Assembly (NCBI GenBank): GCA_023231475.1
Contig: JALJEE010000725.1
Location: 1 to 49,325 of the forward strand
Source: Seison nebaliae
Lineage: Eukaryota; Rotifera; Pararotatoria; Seisonacea; Seisonidae
DNA: 49,325 nucleotides
Direction of reading: 5' to 3'
Below the pieces are notes generated by a model. It did no database searches. It was given only the letters and a program-made list of their open reading frames with translations, and was not told the DNA's origin. The stretch's first letter is position 1. Every line of letters starts with the position of its first letter. Shown here in pieces: positions 32,601 to 43,210 of this stretch. The position numbers and the translations under genes were made by a program.

Positions 32601-35600
32601 TTGTTCGAGTCGAATGAATGTGAAAGAATTCGGAGAGAAATTTCCAACAAATTCAAATAATTTCATGGAATTATATTCATTTTGTCGCATGTGGGACACT
32701 GAAGAAGCAATTCATATTTTCCTTCCAGAAACTCAATCTACGTCAAAATTTGTTCCATATAATAATAATCAATGTTTGTTCGTTTTAAGAAAACCATCAG
32801 AACGGAAAAATGCAACGAAACATCTTTGCTTATCTTCAACATCTCGTCTGGAGAATGTTCAAATAAAGAGTTATCTTCTCACTTTCAATAAGTTGTTAGA
32901 TGAAATTTACTTCGATCTCTTACCAAATCAATCGAACAAATTAACTTTTACTAATATTTTCGATTATTTCGTCTATCTCACCGAATATGTGACGACGAAA
33001 CGAAGTCTGAGGAAAACGCAACGAAATTTCGCTTCATGCGCTACTGGTTGTTCGAAATGTATCGGACATATTTGTATGATTTGTAAAAGTGGTTATTATC
33101 TGAATATAGATAAAGAATGTGTTACTAATTGTCCGTTATCTTATTATCCGTCGTCAACGAATGGATCGATTAATGAATTATTGAAAAATTATTTAGAAGA
33201 GATTGGAAGTAAACAATTAGATGGAATTGAAACTCTTTATCTTGTAGATGAAATTAATGACGAATTATCATCGATATCAAATAAATCTGATAAGGAATTG
33301 ACTGAATCGTATCAAATAATTTCTCATAATCTTTTCCGTCTCATTGTTATTGGACAAACGAAAAATTCTTCTCATCATCTTTTACATCTTCAACTCTTCA
33401 CCGATTCAGTTACACCAACTTGTTTACCTTGTGCTGATGGTTGTGGACGATGTGATGGTGATTTATATGAGAATTGTATGGAATGTATTCATGCCTCAGA
33501 AGTGAGAGATTCGATAAATGTTTGTGTGAAACGATGCCGTTTAGGACATATCGTTAAAGATATCGATGGAAGGAAAGTTTGTGTAATAAACAAAATAAAT
33601 TATGTTTTATATGCAATTTATGCGGCTGTCGCCGTATTCTTGTTAATAATTGCTATTGCTCTCTCTTATCTCGTTTATAAACGATGGAAAGCACAAGCTC
33701 GATCGAAACTTTATCGGAAATATATCGAAACTGATACGATTTTGGTTAGAATTTATATTAATAACAATTCAGAAAATTTGAATATTTCCATTCATTTTAG
33801 CAATATTCTTCGTATTCGAATAATGAGAATTCAAATTTCATCATCATTCCTCAGAAATATTTGAAAATTATTCGTAGAGTTGGTGGTGGTGCTTTTGGTG
33901 GTGTTTATTTCGTTAGTTTACCTATTTTCAATGAGTAAACTAACATTCTCAATTTATTGTTGTTAGGGATATTTGGAAATTGAAAATGATTATGGACAAT
34001 TGCCAGTTGCCATTAAAGTATTAAATGAAAAAGTTTTTGGAAAAGTTACTGAAATTGATCAACTGCTCTTGAATGGGAATGGAACAACAAGTGAAAATAA
34101 TGAGAATTCTGATACGACGACTTGTGAGAAAGCGATGGAAATTTTGAAAGAAGCATCGACTATGGCTCGAATCCAACATAAATTCTGTATCAAATTTCTC
34201 GGAGTTACCGTTCAGCAACCGTTATGTATAGCAACCGAATATGCGGCATTAGGCAGCCTCACTGATTATATGGAAAAGAGGAAAAATAAATCGAGTAAAT
34301 CACAACCGGTCAATTCGTTACAAATTATCCTTTGGAGTTTACAGATAGCAAAAGCAATGAAGTTCCTTCATCGTCACGGAATCATCCATCGTGATTTAGC
34401 TGCGAGAAATGTTCTGGTTTGTGAAACGTATCTAGTAAAAGTTGCTGATTTCGGATTGAGTCACATTTTATGTCGAGAAGAAAATGAATTTACAGAAAAT
34501 CGTTCAAATTTTATCCCAATATTTATCTTATTTTTTTTATTCTCTTTCTAAAGAACAACAAATATTACCAGTAAGATCGATGGCAATTGAATCGTTAACA
34601 GAAAGACGATTCAATGAAAAAACAGATGTATGGTCTTATGGTTTCTTTTATTGTTAACCGAAATTTTTAAACTTTTATTTTTAGGTATTACTATTTGGGA
34701 GATATGTACATTCTGTGAGACACCTTACTCACAAATTCAAATGACTCATATTTTAAATTTCTTAAAAGCTGGAAATCGCTTACAACAACCGTTAATGTGT
34801 ACCGTCGATTTCTTTAATCTTCTTATTCTCTGTTAGTAGTTCTGTTTTATTTAAGATAAATGTTTCATGAATTAGGTTGGATGAGTAATCCGGAACAGAG
34901 ACCGACGTTCGATCATATCGCGAATGAAGTGGAGAAAATGATAACATCACCGAGGAAATATATTGTGATAAAAGATGATCGATTTCCATTAACAATTAAT
35001 CGAACAAAATATGTCAATGACAATGATGATGATGATGTGAATGATGATACGAAGATTGAATTGAACGATATGAAAGCGAACAAAATGTACGGAAAGAAGA
35101 ACGAAAGTGAACCGTTATTATGGCAAAAGAACAGTATGGCATCTAAACAAATTAGTCAACAAACGAATTATCCCGCTTCCTCCGTTTATACATATAACAG
35201 TTACTCAATAGTTGGAAATGATAATAATAAATTCAATTATCCTTCAAATGACAATAGCAATACAAATAGTATTTATAATATGAACGGTCTCAATACTTAT
35301 CATTCACCTTCAAATAATAATAGTATAAATAATTATAATATTCCAATAAATACAATTAACAGTTCGAATAATTATAATATTCCAATAAATACAGATAACA
35401 GTTCAAATAATTATAATATTCCTAATTCATCTTCACCCAAATGCCAAGAACTTAATTCAACACAGTCATATCTCATACCATCAAATAGTTCGACAGGAAC
35501 CGATTCTAGTTACATTTAATTTAATTTTTCAAATTTTCATTTTCTTTTTTTCAGGTACAAATTACTTACTTCCCAAATCATCCCAATCCCAAGTGAAAAA

Positions 35601-35673
35601 TAATCCTGAATTTCCTTTCTTTAATTCCGTCAATTCATCAGAACAATATGACGATGTGGCACCAGAATCATGA
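29669..35673 (+). CDS. let-23: EGF receptor family tyrosine kinase (LET-23-like)
   Basis: About 15 exons. Signal peptide (MVRIIFLLLFLVSYGTAF), an acidic Asp/Tyr-rich spacer, a first receptor L domain (about 30320-30825), furin-like Cys-rich modules (CNETCCNEKTGCHCL), a second L domain (about 31754-32090), two further Cys-rich stretches, and a transmembrane helix (YVLYAIYAAVAVFLLIIAIA, from 33600). Kinase elements are intact: GGGAFGGV (33882), VAIK (34006), HRDLAARN (34387), DFG (34447), DVWSYG and QRPTFDHIANEVEKM. There is an Asn/Ser/Thr-rich insert of about 30 residues between VAIK and helix C. The usual W in P-I-K-W-M-A reads S here (PVRSMAIESL). The Asn-rich tail holds YVND, which fits a Grb2/SEM-5 SH2 site, three YNIP repeats, then YLIP and YLLP. 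EGFR signals through Ras-MAPK at the plasma membrane. First exon junctions are uncertain. Confidence 0.92.
35328..35435 (+). repeat. 39-bp coding tandem repeat in receptor tail
   Basis: AATAATTATAATATTCC occurs at 35328, 35367 and 35406, a perfect 39-bp period. It encodes NNYNIPINT plus INSS or DNSS, then NNYNIPNSS. The frame is preserved, so each unit adds 13 residues and one tyrosine to the receptor tail. Confidence 0.9.
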
Positions 35674-36491
35674 CGAGGTCAATGTCTTTAGGGTAACGAA
35701 CTTCTCGAGTGAAATTATATTTATGGATTTAATTTTCATAATTATGGAAAATTTTCATTTTATTTTGTAAAAGTTTTTTATTCATCGTGTCTCAAATTTT
35801 CTTTACTTTAAATTTTACTAATAAAACTTTCTATTATGATTTTCTAACATTATTTTATATATGAAATTATTATTTTCCCTCATAAAATTGATGGAATGGA
35901 AATTGTTTGAATAATATTTTTTATTTATGAAGAAAATTAAATTTAGAATCATTGTGAATGATATTTTATAGAAAATACGGTTTTTTTTAGTGCACTCGAA
36001 ATGCACAACGCAATGATGATATGAAAATAATTTAGTAGAAGAAAGTAGAGAAGACGTGCATAAGCATCAAGAAAAATTAAAGAATTTGAATAAAATCCAA
36101 AATTGAACGAATTCAAAAATTTCCATCAATCGATAAATCGAAATGAATGGAAATCAATCATTAAAGGATTTATATTAAATTTGTAAGTGATGCTGAATTA
36201 ATTGAATGTTAAGAATAAAGAGATGAATCTGAATTTTACTCTGTGTCTTGAATGTAAAAAGGTGTAGGAAGTGAGCAATAGAAAAAATAAAATTGATTAA
36301 TTCGAAAAAAAAGAAAAGGTAAAAATGCGATAACAATAATTCTGATAATTTATTCAAGTTGATGGGAGAGAAAAATGGGAGAAATGTTTATTTCATCCAT
36401 TACACTTCATGTCGATAAAGAGGTGAATGTCATTTTTAAATATCTATCAATCATTAGCATTCTCATACGATTTCTCGACGATTCCATTTAA
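35674..36491. other. intergenic between convergent genes
   Basis: About 820 bp between the stop codons of the receptor gene and ADF/cofilin. AT-rich, with no recognised gene; probably two 3' UTRs. Confidence 0.4.
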
Positions 36492-37081
36492 TTAGAGAGT
36501 CCCATTAAATTTATCTGAAATGATATCAACAATATCTAATTCAGCGAACGAAGTTGCTTGAATTTCATCCTGGATTCCCACCAATTTCTTCTTCAAAGCG
36601 TCCTTACTACTCGCCAATAACATTTTCGGTTTCACCGGTAAATTTTCAGGTGCCCTAGAAAGGATCATTTGAAAATCATTTTCATCTTCTTTTCAACTAA
36701 CCAACTCAACAAACATAGTTTGGTTCGAGGACCTTCATTTGTCATAAAATGAATATCTACCACAGCATATCTGACATCGTCTTTTGGCAAGTCATCAATC
36801 AATTCTTGCCATTGTTCCACTGAAAAATCATTCAAATATTTCTATTATATGAAAATTTAACTTTTCTCTTTTGGTGGAGCTGATGCATTTGCCTTTCTCT
36901 TGTGCACACTCTTCACAATGATTTTTTCAAGATCATTAGAAAATCCGAAAGTGAGGAATGCTTCATTCTTTCTCAATTTCATCTCTTGATATGCTTCAAT
37001 GCATTCATCAGCTACTTTTACACCTGATGCCTTAAAGAATAATGATGATAATGATGAGGAAAACGATGGAAATCAAACCAT
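36492..37081 (-). CDS. unc-60: actin depolymerizing factor / cofilin
   Basis: Four exons. The first coding exon is only the ATG (37081-37079), followed by a 48-bp GTTTGA..TTTAAG intron. The next exon starts ASGVKVADECIEAYQEMKL, placing the regulatory Ser right behind the start as in all ADF/cofilins. ADF-H core motifs: IIVKSVHKRKANASAP, DLPKDDVRYAVVDIHF, EGPRTKLCLLSW, APENLPVKPKMLLASSKDAL and KKKLVGIQDEIQATSF. About 150 residues, full length. The protein severs and depolymerises actin filaments, and Ser phosphorylation by LIM kinase switches it off. An intron after the initiator Met is a known feature of animal and fungal cofilin genes. The symbol is by family, not proven orthology. Confidence 0.94.
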
Positions 37082-37318
37082 TATCAATTAAAAGTGTTGA
37101 GGGAACAAAAAAATTTTAATAAAAAATAATCTAATTCCAAAAGAAGAAATTTTATATTAAAGTTCAAACTGATATGAGATAAATGAGGCAAATAAGCAAA
37201 GGAGGAGATTAATGAAATGAACGTATCGAGAGAAAAATTTAAAAAGAAAACTTTTGAGAATACGTTGCAGCAGCAACGAAAAGAAGAAAATTTTATAAAG
37301 AATAGCACGTTAATCGAC

Positions 37319-37637
37319 CTATCTATTACTCATTCGTTCAACAATTCGTAGATAATCATGTTCTCGGTTGTCTGAACGTACTACTGTAAATTTCAGCTTT
37401 CCAATTGACCAATATTCAAATTTTAAGCTTCCAACTCTCAGATGACCATTACCAGCAGCAAATCTGTTAAAAGTCCTAATGATGTTGATAATGTAAATAA
37501 CATCTTTTCTTACATTCAAACATATTTCATACTTTCATCTTCGCATACATATATTGAAAAAATAGATTGTATCTTCTCCAAACGGCCAAAATTTTCCACA
37601 ATCGTAAAACGCACACTATATCTGTCATTTCATCCAT
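37319..37637 (-). CDS. possible small unknown protein, two exons
   Basis: The 3' frame reads RFAAGNGHLRVGSLKFEYWS onwards and ends VERMSNR. It joins in frame, via donor GTATGC and acceptor CATTAG, to an upstream stretch beginning MDEMTDIVCVLRLWKILAVW, giving about 80 residues. A TATATAAAG box lies upstream at about 37727 on the minus strand. I recognise no domain. A longer gene with further 5' exons, or a chance frame, remains possible. Confidence 0.3.
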
Positions 37638-38115
37638 GTACATATGTAGGTTGGTGAGAATAAAATTAATGTGAACAGACTTAAATGTTCATGTAAATTC
37701 ATTTTCTTTCCCACTCTTTATATACTCCAACAATTTACATGAACTCACACTTATGTATTATGGTTGGTCACATTCTGACAAAGATATCATTTCCCTCAAA
37801 TTTATTTCCATATTTGGCAATATTAAGAAATTTGTTTATCTCCATAAATGGATTTTTTGCCTTTTTCGAGTGATTGCTCTTACTATGACAAATATTTAAA
37901 ATACTTCTAAACCATTTAAATTTGTCTTATTAGAAATTTCAAATGTTAAGCTTTTAAATCACATAAAAGTTTTTTTTTTTTGAAATTAAAATCCGGAAAA
38001 TTCAATTTTCCGTCTTTTTTGATTGTGAACATTTATTTATTTTTAAAAATCGATTTTTTTTTAAATTACAAATTCGAAAAAAATTGATAGATGAGGATTA
38101 CCAAAAAATTTCATA
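37638..38115. other. intergenic, nothing firm
   Basis: About 480 bp of AT-rich DNA with long A and T runs between two minus-strand genes. A signal-like frame (MNLHEHLSLFTLILFSP) occurs near 37705 but leads to a stop and cannot be joined by an intron of normal length. Confidence 0.35.
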
Positions 38116-38764
38116 TTATCTTAATCTCATTTCTTGTACGTCTAATTGTGTAAATATTTGGTCTAATTGTCTTATGGCAATTGTTAAATGATATTCCTTA
38201 TTTTTCAAAATTGAGAAATTCTTTTCAATATCCTTGAATTCTAAAAAAATAAACTTCTTCTTTGATAACTTAAATAAAAGAATAACCTTCTTGTTTGACC
38301 ATTAAATGTTTACGATATTTCATTTCATGCAAATCATTGATTTGATATGACTGAAATTAAAATGAGAGCAATAGTAATGAAAGATGAGATAAATGAAGAA
38401 GAGTGGACGAACAAATACAATATCGTAATCGCAAAGCATTGCTTCCGATTCTAAATAATGTTTGATATATTCTCCTAGTTTGTCTTCAATAAATTTCCCA
38501 CTGATTCTCACATTATGAAATTTAAATGATAAATTAAAAAGAAATTAACTATAATTCAAGATCTGGTTGTTTTTTTATAGATGTTCCTTGATACTCTAAC
38601 AAGTCACTTAAAATTTTCTTCATAATCTGTTGTCATGACAACGAAATGAAAGAGATTTATAAATTGTAGAAAATTTTACGAACTAGATATTTATCTTGGA
38701 TTTTCTGGAGGATGTATTTGACTGTATCAAGATCATAAGTAGACGTATCGACTTCGTTACCCAT
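38116..38764 (-). CDS. small coiled-coil protein
   Basis: Five short exons with GTTCGT, GTTAAT, GTTCGT and GTTATT donors. The predicted protein has about 145 residues. It starts MGNEVDTSTYDLDTVKYILQ, continues IMKKILSDLLEYQGTSIKKQ, GKFIEDKLGEYIKHYLESEA, SYQINDLHEMKYRKHLMVKQ and ends ITIAIRQLDQ-like with DVQEMRLR. It is almost wholly helical with heptad spacing of Leu/Ile, so a coiled-coil subunit of some complex is likely. There is no signal peptide. It lies 131 bp downstream of prefoldin 1 on the same strand. I cannot assign a family, and the intron 2 acceptor is a choice between two AGs. Confidence 0.55.
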
Positions 38765-38894
38765 GTTATCCCGTTAAATATTTCGTTATCTATCATGAAA
38801 GTGGATAAATAAAGTTGTGAGGATGATGAAAAGAATAAAAAAAATTTATGAATGAAAATTTTTAATGTTTTAATAATTTAAATATTTTATGAAT

Positions 38895-39269
38895 TTATCG
38901 ATTTTTCAACATTTCTCGAATATAATTCTCTGTATCTTTCTGACGAGCGTCCACTCGTACTATTTGGTCTTTGAAACTAGTAATTAAGTTGGAGAGATTG
39001 TTCTTTTCTTTCGTTAATTGCCTGTCTATCATCTCCTTCTTTACAGGAATATATGAGTGTCCAAATCCTGTGAAGATTTGAGATTTGGATGAGATTTGAG
39101 GCATGAAATCTTCCTGTTTCTTTATCGCGTTGATTTCCCGTTGTGATAATTCTATTTTCTCCTCCAACATCAACTTCTCCATTTTAGTCTTTGTGGCGAG
39201 AGTGTTAAGTTCTCCTAACGCTTTCTTGATTTCTTCATTGCTCACTTTCGATTGAAGTGGAACCGTCAT
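38895..39269 (-). CDS. PFDN1: prefoldin subunit 1
   Basis: A single-exon gene of 124 residues from the ATG at 39269; an earlier in-frame TTG is not a start. It is a beta-type prefoldin: helix 1 (VSNEEIKKALGELNTLATKT), a central hairpin (SQIFTGFGHSYIPVKKEMID) and helix 2 ending in DTENYIREMLKNR. The last motif matches the EDNIREML end of animal PFDN1, and 'FGHSYIPV' corresponds to its VGRMFIL. Prefoldin is a six-subunit cytosolic chaperone that passes nascent actin and tubulin to the CCT chaperonin. It is divergent from the gene at 39429, with 159 bp between starts, probably a shared promoter. Confidence 0.88.
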   Translation of the reverse strand: MTVPLQSKVSNEEIKKALGELNTLATKTKMEKLMLEEKIELSQREINAIKKQEDFMPQISSKSQIFTGFGHSYIPVKKEMIDRQLTKEKNNLSNLITSFKDQIVRVDARQKDTENYIREMLKNR

Positions 39270-39428
39270 TTTCAAGTGTTTCCTTTGCTTTAGATTCCAA
39301 TTTTATTTTTTCATTCAATCCAGTCCAACTTCAACTTTTAGTTATTTGCACAAGAATTTTTTTTGTTTTTGTTTTTTTTTCTTCTATGAAACATTTTTAG
39401 TGAATTAGAGAAATAACTTTAGATTAAA

Positions 39429-41452
39429 ATGCCATTGAATGCCAAATCGGTGCATCGAACGGTGAATAGTTTAATTGATTTAGAGAGTCGATTGACAATA
39501 CGATCGGAAAAGAGTTTACTTGACGATTTTCCCTTGTTCTCCAATTGGCGAGAGGAGTTGACAGAAATGAGAAATCGAAAGACACAACATGAAGAATTGG
39601 CAGCTGAAGAGACGAGATTGAAATTGAATAAACATGAGAAATCGATATTGGAAATTGATCGAATGATTCATAATGAGAAAGTAACGATGAAACAATTATA
39701 TTTGAGATTTCGACTTGATATTAATGCATTGTCATCGAAAGAGAAGGAACGAATAAATATATTGAGAAATCTTTTATTACATCAGAATGAGGATAATATA
39801 AAAATGGATGAATTTACTAGAGATATGAAAAAAGTGGAAGAAATGTTGAAGGATGTTCGACGGAAATATATTATTAAATTACTTGGATATTTTGAATTAG
39901 ATGACGAAGCGAAAGAAATGTGGTTAGAAGATTATGAAGAGGAAGAAGAAGAGACGATCGATTATATTATTCGTTGTGTCCGTTTAGCTCATGAACGTGA
40001 CGACCCTAACATTTATTGTGTGGATTTGAATGGTGAAGTGCGATATCGTCGATTATTGAAATTCTTAATAAAAGGACGTCGAGAAGAGATGAAGGAACAA
40101 GAAATTAAGAAGAAATTATTAGCGAAACGTCGAGAAGAGAAACATCGAATTAATGAAGAACGTCGAATGAAAACTATAAATAAATTATATCAACAAAAAC
40201 AATTTATGGGACAAGCGAGTACTGCCTCATTTTTCCAACTGGTCCGACAACAATCTGTTCATTCTCATCCATCTCTTCCTAAAACGAGAAGAAATAAAAA
40301 AGGAAATTCAAAAAAAAGACGAAAATCTAAAAGGAGATTATCAGCGAAAGATAATCATCATTCCATCAGTCGATCCTTATCTCATTCGAGACGAGAACAA
40401 ACAAAAATTACATCAATGGGAGGTAGTGGTGGTGCACAAACAGGAAGTAACATAACTCTTCAATTATATGATGATGAATATGATTATTTTTATGAGGAGG
40501 ATGAAGAAGCGAAAAATAAAGTGGAGGAAAAAATTGAAGAAAAAGATCGAGGTGATGAAATTAAATCTGGAGATGATGATAATAAATCATATCGATATAC
40601 CGTATCAGAAGCTGAAGAATTAATAAAAAAACAAGTGAAAAGAGAAGAAGTGAGGAAGATATTAGTGAATATTACGAACGATTATTCACATGGAAAGAAA
40701 ACACATAAAACAGGCGAAGAAGATGGTGATGAAGATGATTTGGATGAGGAACAATTAAAAGCGAAAGAACGAGCGAGAATCATGGAAGTTCTCGGTGATA
40801 TTCCCGTGAAATTGGAAGATAATATTATTAATTTTTGGAATAATTCTATCATCGAACCAGATATTACGAGTGGAGAAGAATATCTTACTGACAAAGCATA
40901 TTTATTTCGAATGAAATTTTGTTAGAAAAATAATTTTCATTTTCATTTTCTCATTCTCATTTACAGACGAATTTTATGAACGTATTAGAACACATATTCC
41001 ACAAACATTCGAGAATAATCGAGTGGAATTCAAACGTCGATTTAATATGTTAGTTATATAAATTCGAAAATACATTTATGGAATTAAGCCGAAAATTTAA
41101 AATTAGAAAAAATTTTAAATTAATTTCATTTATTTTTTCAAAAAATTTCAATTTATTTAATTTATTTAAATATTTATTTATTTCATTTTCCCATAGATCA
41201 ACTCCTCGAATCCAGAATGAAATCGAAGAAATCGATGCTGTCCGAACTGTCAAATCATCATTGAGTTATGAACATATGAGAGAGTTGTTACATATACCTG
41301 TGTCGAGAGGATTGGACGAGAAGGAACTTTTTGATTGTATCGATTATCTCAAACATCAAACGGATAAGACGACGGAAGATTATTTGATGTTAAAGAAATT
41401 GAGAGAAGAATATAATCAAGTTCATGAGGAGCGCATGAAGAACATTATATGA
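39429..41452 (+). CDS. large charged coiled-coil protein
   Basis: Three exons: 39429 to about 40922, about 40968-41048 and 41199-41452, with donors GTTAGA and GTTAGT. About 610 residues, highly charged. Long helical stretches (residues 50-150, and KEQEIKKKLLAKRREEKHRI) are followed by a basic Ser/Arg/Lys-rich linker near 285-325, an acidic stretch (YDDEYDYFYEEDEEAKNKVE) and a C-terminal helical part. No signal peptide, membrane segment or known catalytic motif. It could be cytoskeletal, ciliary or nuclear; I cannot choose. It is the first gene of a tightly spaced plus-strand cluster. Confidence 0.72.
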
Positions 41453-41509
41453 AATTATGTAAATTTTTTTATAATAAAATAATTCGTTTTTTAAATTTTT
41501 TTTCCCAGA
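41453..41509 (+). promoter_or_regulatory. 57-nt intercistronic region with poly(A) signal and trans-splice-like acceptor
   Basis: Between the TGA of the coiled-coil gene and the next ATG are AATAAA (41473-41478), a T-rich tract and TTTTTCCCAG ending at 41508, one base before the ATG. This is the arrangement seen at internal genes of operons processed by polyadenylation and spliced-leader addition. Confidence 0.55.
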
Positions 41510-42304
41510 ATGAAACCGAAAACTTATTTAGATTTTGTTTCATTTCCGTTAAAGTCAGAGAGGAAAGGAAATAAAGAATGGTTCAATGCAGAAAGCAAAA
41601 CAGCGAGTGGAGTAAGTGGAATTTTTAAGGAATATCTTCAAAAATTATCTTGTGGCCGAATGAAAAATGTAGCGAAGAAAATTCGGAAGAATCTTTCCGA
41701 AGAGAAAATTGTAAAAAAGAAAGAAGAGAAGAATAAGAGAATTTTTATAAGAAATTCCTGTTTTGCTATCGGTTACAATGAAACGATGAAAGCTATAGAA
41801 AAGAATGAAAATTTATTAATGGTTTTCGCCGATCTCCAATACGTCGCCTCAAATATGGACCGAACAAGAAATGATATTCTGTGTACTATGTTGAAGAATT
41901 CGTTAGTTACAAGTCCCGAAAATGTGAAATTTCATTTGGTTATGTCACTCTCTACTACACTCGTTCATCATCTTAACTTACCTAAAAATATTCGATTCAT
42001 CGGCATTAGGATACCTAATGAAAACTTTGAAATTTATCCGATTTTTAAGAACTTCATTTTTTCATTAAATCGTCTGACAAGTGAGTCGTTTTATTTCGAC
42101 CAATTATCATTCATGAACGAGAAACCGAATGATATTACGTTGGAAACACCATCGCCAAAATCGGAACGACTGGTAAAGAAATCGACAAGAAGTTCAAGGA
42201 AGAAGAAACAATTAACTGAGTTATTGAATGTCAGTTTAACAGATAATTCCATTATCACCATGACACCAAAACGATCGATGAAGAAGATAAAAAAACGATT
42301 TTAA
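41510..42304 (+). CDS. L7Ae-fold protein, RNase P/MRP subunit Rpp38-like
   Basis: A single-exon gene of 264 residues. The middle (CFAIGYNETMKAIEKNENLL, then MVFADLQYVASNM...HHLNLPKNIRFIGIRIP) follows the L7Ae/Rpp38 pattern: 'G.NEVT+ALE+..L' and a later short strand. The N-terminus is basic and the C-terminus ends in a Lys/Arg-rich stretch (KKSTRSSRKKKQ, KRSMKKIKKRF) fitting RNA binding in the nucleolus. Rpp38 binds kink-turns in RNase P and MRP RNA. The similarity is moderate, and another L7Ae relative remains possible. It lies 57 nt after the preceding gene, probably in the same operon. Confidence 0.6.
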   Translation: MKPKTYLDFVSFPLKSERKGNKEWFNAESKTASGVSGIFKEYLQKLSCGRMKNVAKKIRKNLSEEKIVKKKEEKNKRIFIRNSCFAIGYNETMKAIEKNENLLMVFADLQYVASNMDRTRNDILCTMLKNSLVTSPENVKFHLVMSLSTTLVHHLNLPKNIRFIGIRIPNENFEIYPIFKNFIFSLNRLTSESFYFDQLSFMNEKPNDITLETPSPKSERLVKKSTRSSRKKKQLTELLNVSLTDNSIITMTPKRSMKKIKKRF

Positions 42305-42411
42305 CAATTTTTTTTGTGTACAGAGTTAAATAAATTTTGCGTTGATTTTAATTCATGGCCGATGATGAAATGACCTGAAGGGCAGTGAAGAAATGTCCTA
42401 ATTAAATATTA

Positions 42412-42740
42412 TAAGTCTATTAAAATCAAATTTATTTAAATAAAGAAACTCAATATAAGAGAAGAAATTTTTAAACTTAACTTATTTTTCTTTCAATTTT
42501 ACTATTCTAATAATGATGGTGAATTGGAAAGAGATTAAAGATGAAGCTTTAGTTTGTTATTTAGCTTTAGATGAAGATAAAATTTTTATATTAGAATAAA
42601 ATAAAATTATTAAATAACAGACTAAAGCTTCATCTTTAATCTCTTTCCAATTCACCATCATTTCTTCTCTTATATTTATTATTTATATGTAAATTTTTTT
42701 CTTTATATAAATAAATTTGATTTTATAATATTTTAATAAG
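42412..42740. repeat. large inverted repeat with a 52-bp near-perfect stem (MITE or hairpin RNA)
   Basis: The inner arms are 42512-42563 and 42611-42662. The left arm starts AATGATGGTGAATTGGAAAG and the right arm is its reverse complement with one mismatch in 52, which becomes a U.G pair in RNA. The 47-nt loop is AT-rich. Outer arms (about 42412-42468 and 42663-42740) share ATCAAATTTATTTA, TAAAGAAA and ATATAAGAGAAGAAA in inverted order. The whole looks like a foldback element of about 330 bp. It sits between the Rpp38-like gene and HINT3, ending four bases before the HINT3 ATG. Confidence 0.85.
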
Positions 42741-42744
42741 TTTC

Positions 42745-43164
42745 ATGGAGGACAATTGCTTGTTTTGTTCGTTCGTGTCGAAGAAGGAGAATGTGGACAT
42801 TCTGCATGAGAATGAAGAATGTATTTTGATTGAGGATCACAAACCTGCATCAACACATCATTATTTGGCGATAAGCAAGAGACATATAAAAAATACGAAT
42901 TCACTTACAGATAATAATGAGGACAAGTGTTTAATCGAAAAAATGGAAGAATTATCCCGAAATTATTTGGGAAATAAAGTTGAAATTGACGAGAATGAAT
43001 TACTCACAGGATTCCATCGTCCACCATTTACCTCTATCAATCATTTACATTTACATACGATTTATCCTTCAAGAGAAATGTCTTTTTTTTCTCGATTGAT
43101 TTTCCCGTCTATTAATCGTCGATGGTTTTCTCATTTGTCATTAATTCGAAAGATATTCCATTAA
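42745..43164 (+). CDS. HINT3: HINT3-like histidine-triad nucleotide hydrolase
   Basis: A single-exon gene of 139 residues. The HIT motif HLHLHTIYP sits in GFHRPPFTSINHLHLHTIYP, the HINT3 form of the family, and the N-terminus (CLFCSFVSKKENVDILHENE) and C-terminus (FFSRLIFPSINRRWFSHLSL) also match HINT3 along its length. The two paired Cys (LFC) resemble the Zn-binding Cys pair of HINT proteins. The family hydrolyses AMP-lysine and nucleoside phosphoramidates. The gene follows the hairpin element directly and is followed after 46 nt by a SANT gene. Confidence 0.85.
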   Translation: MEDNCLFCSFVSKKENVDILHENEECILIEDHKPASTHHYLAISKRHIKNTNSLTDNNEDKCLIEKMEELSRNYLGNKVEIDENELLTGFHRPPFTSINHLHLHTIYPSREMSFFSRLIFPSINRRWFSHLSLIRKIFH

Positions 43165-43210
43165 AATATATATTAAATTTAAAAATAAATTCTTTTTCAA
43201 TTCACAGAAA
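43165..43210 (+). promoter_or_regulatory. 46-nt intercistronic region with poly(A) signal and trans-splice-like acceptor
   Basis: After the HINT3 TAA come AATAAA (43184-43189) and TTTTTCAATTCACAG ending at 43207, three bases before the next ATG. Too short for an independent promoter, so the downstream gene is probably an operon member. Confidence 0.55.

Noticed and set aside
29669-35673. EGF receptor locus as a pseudogene because of many in-frame stops
   Set aside because: Every stop lies in a short intron with GT/AG ends; kinase and extracellular motifs are intact across the joined exons.
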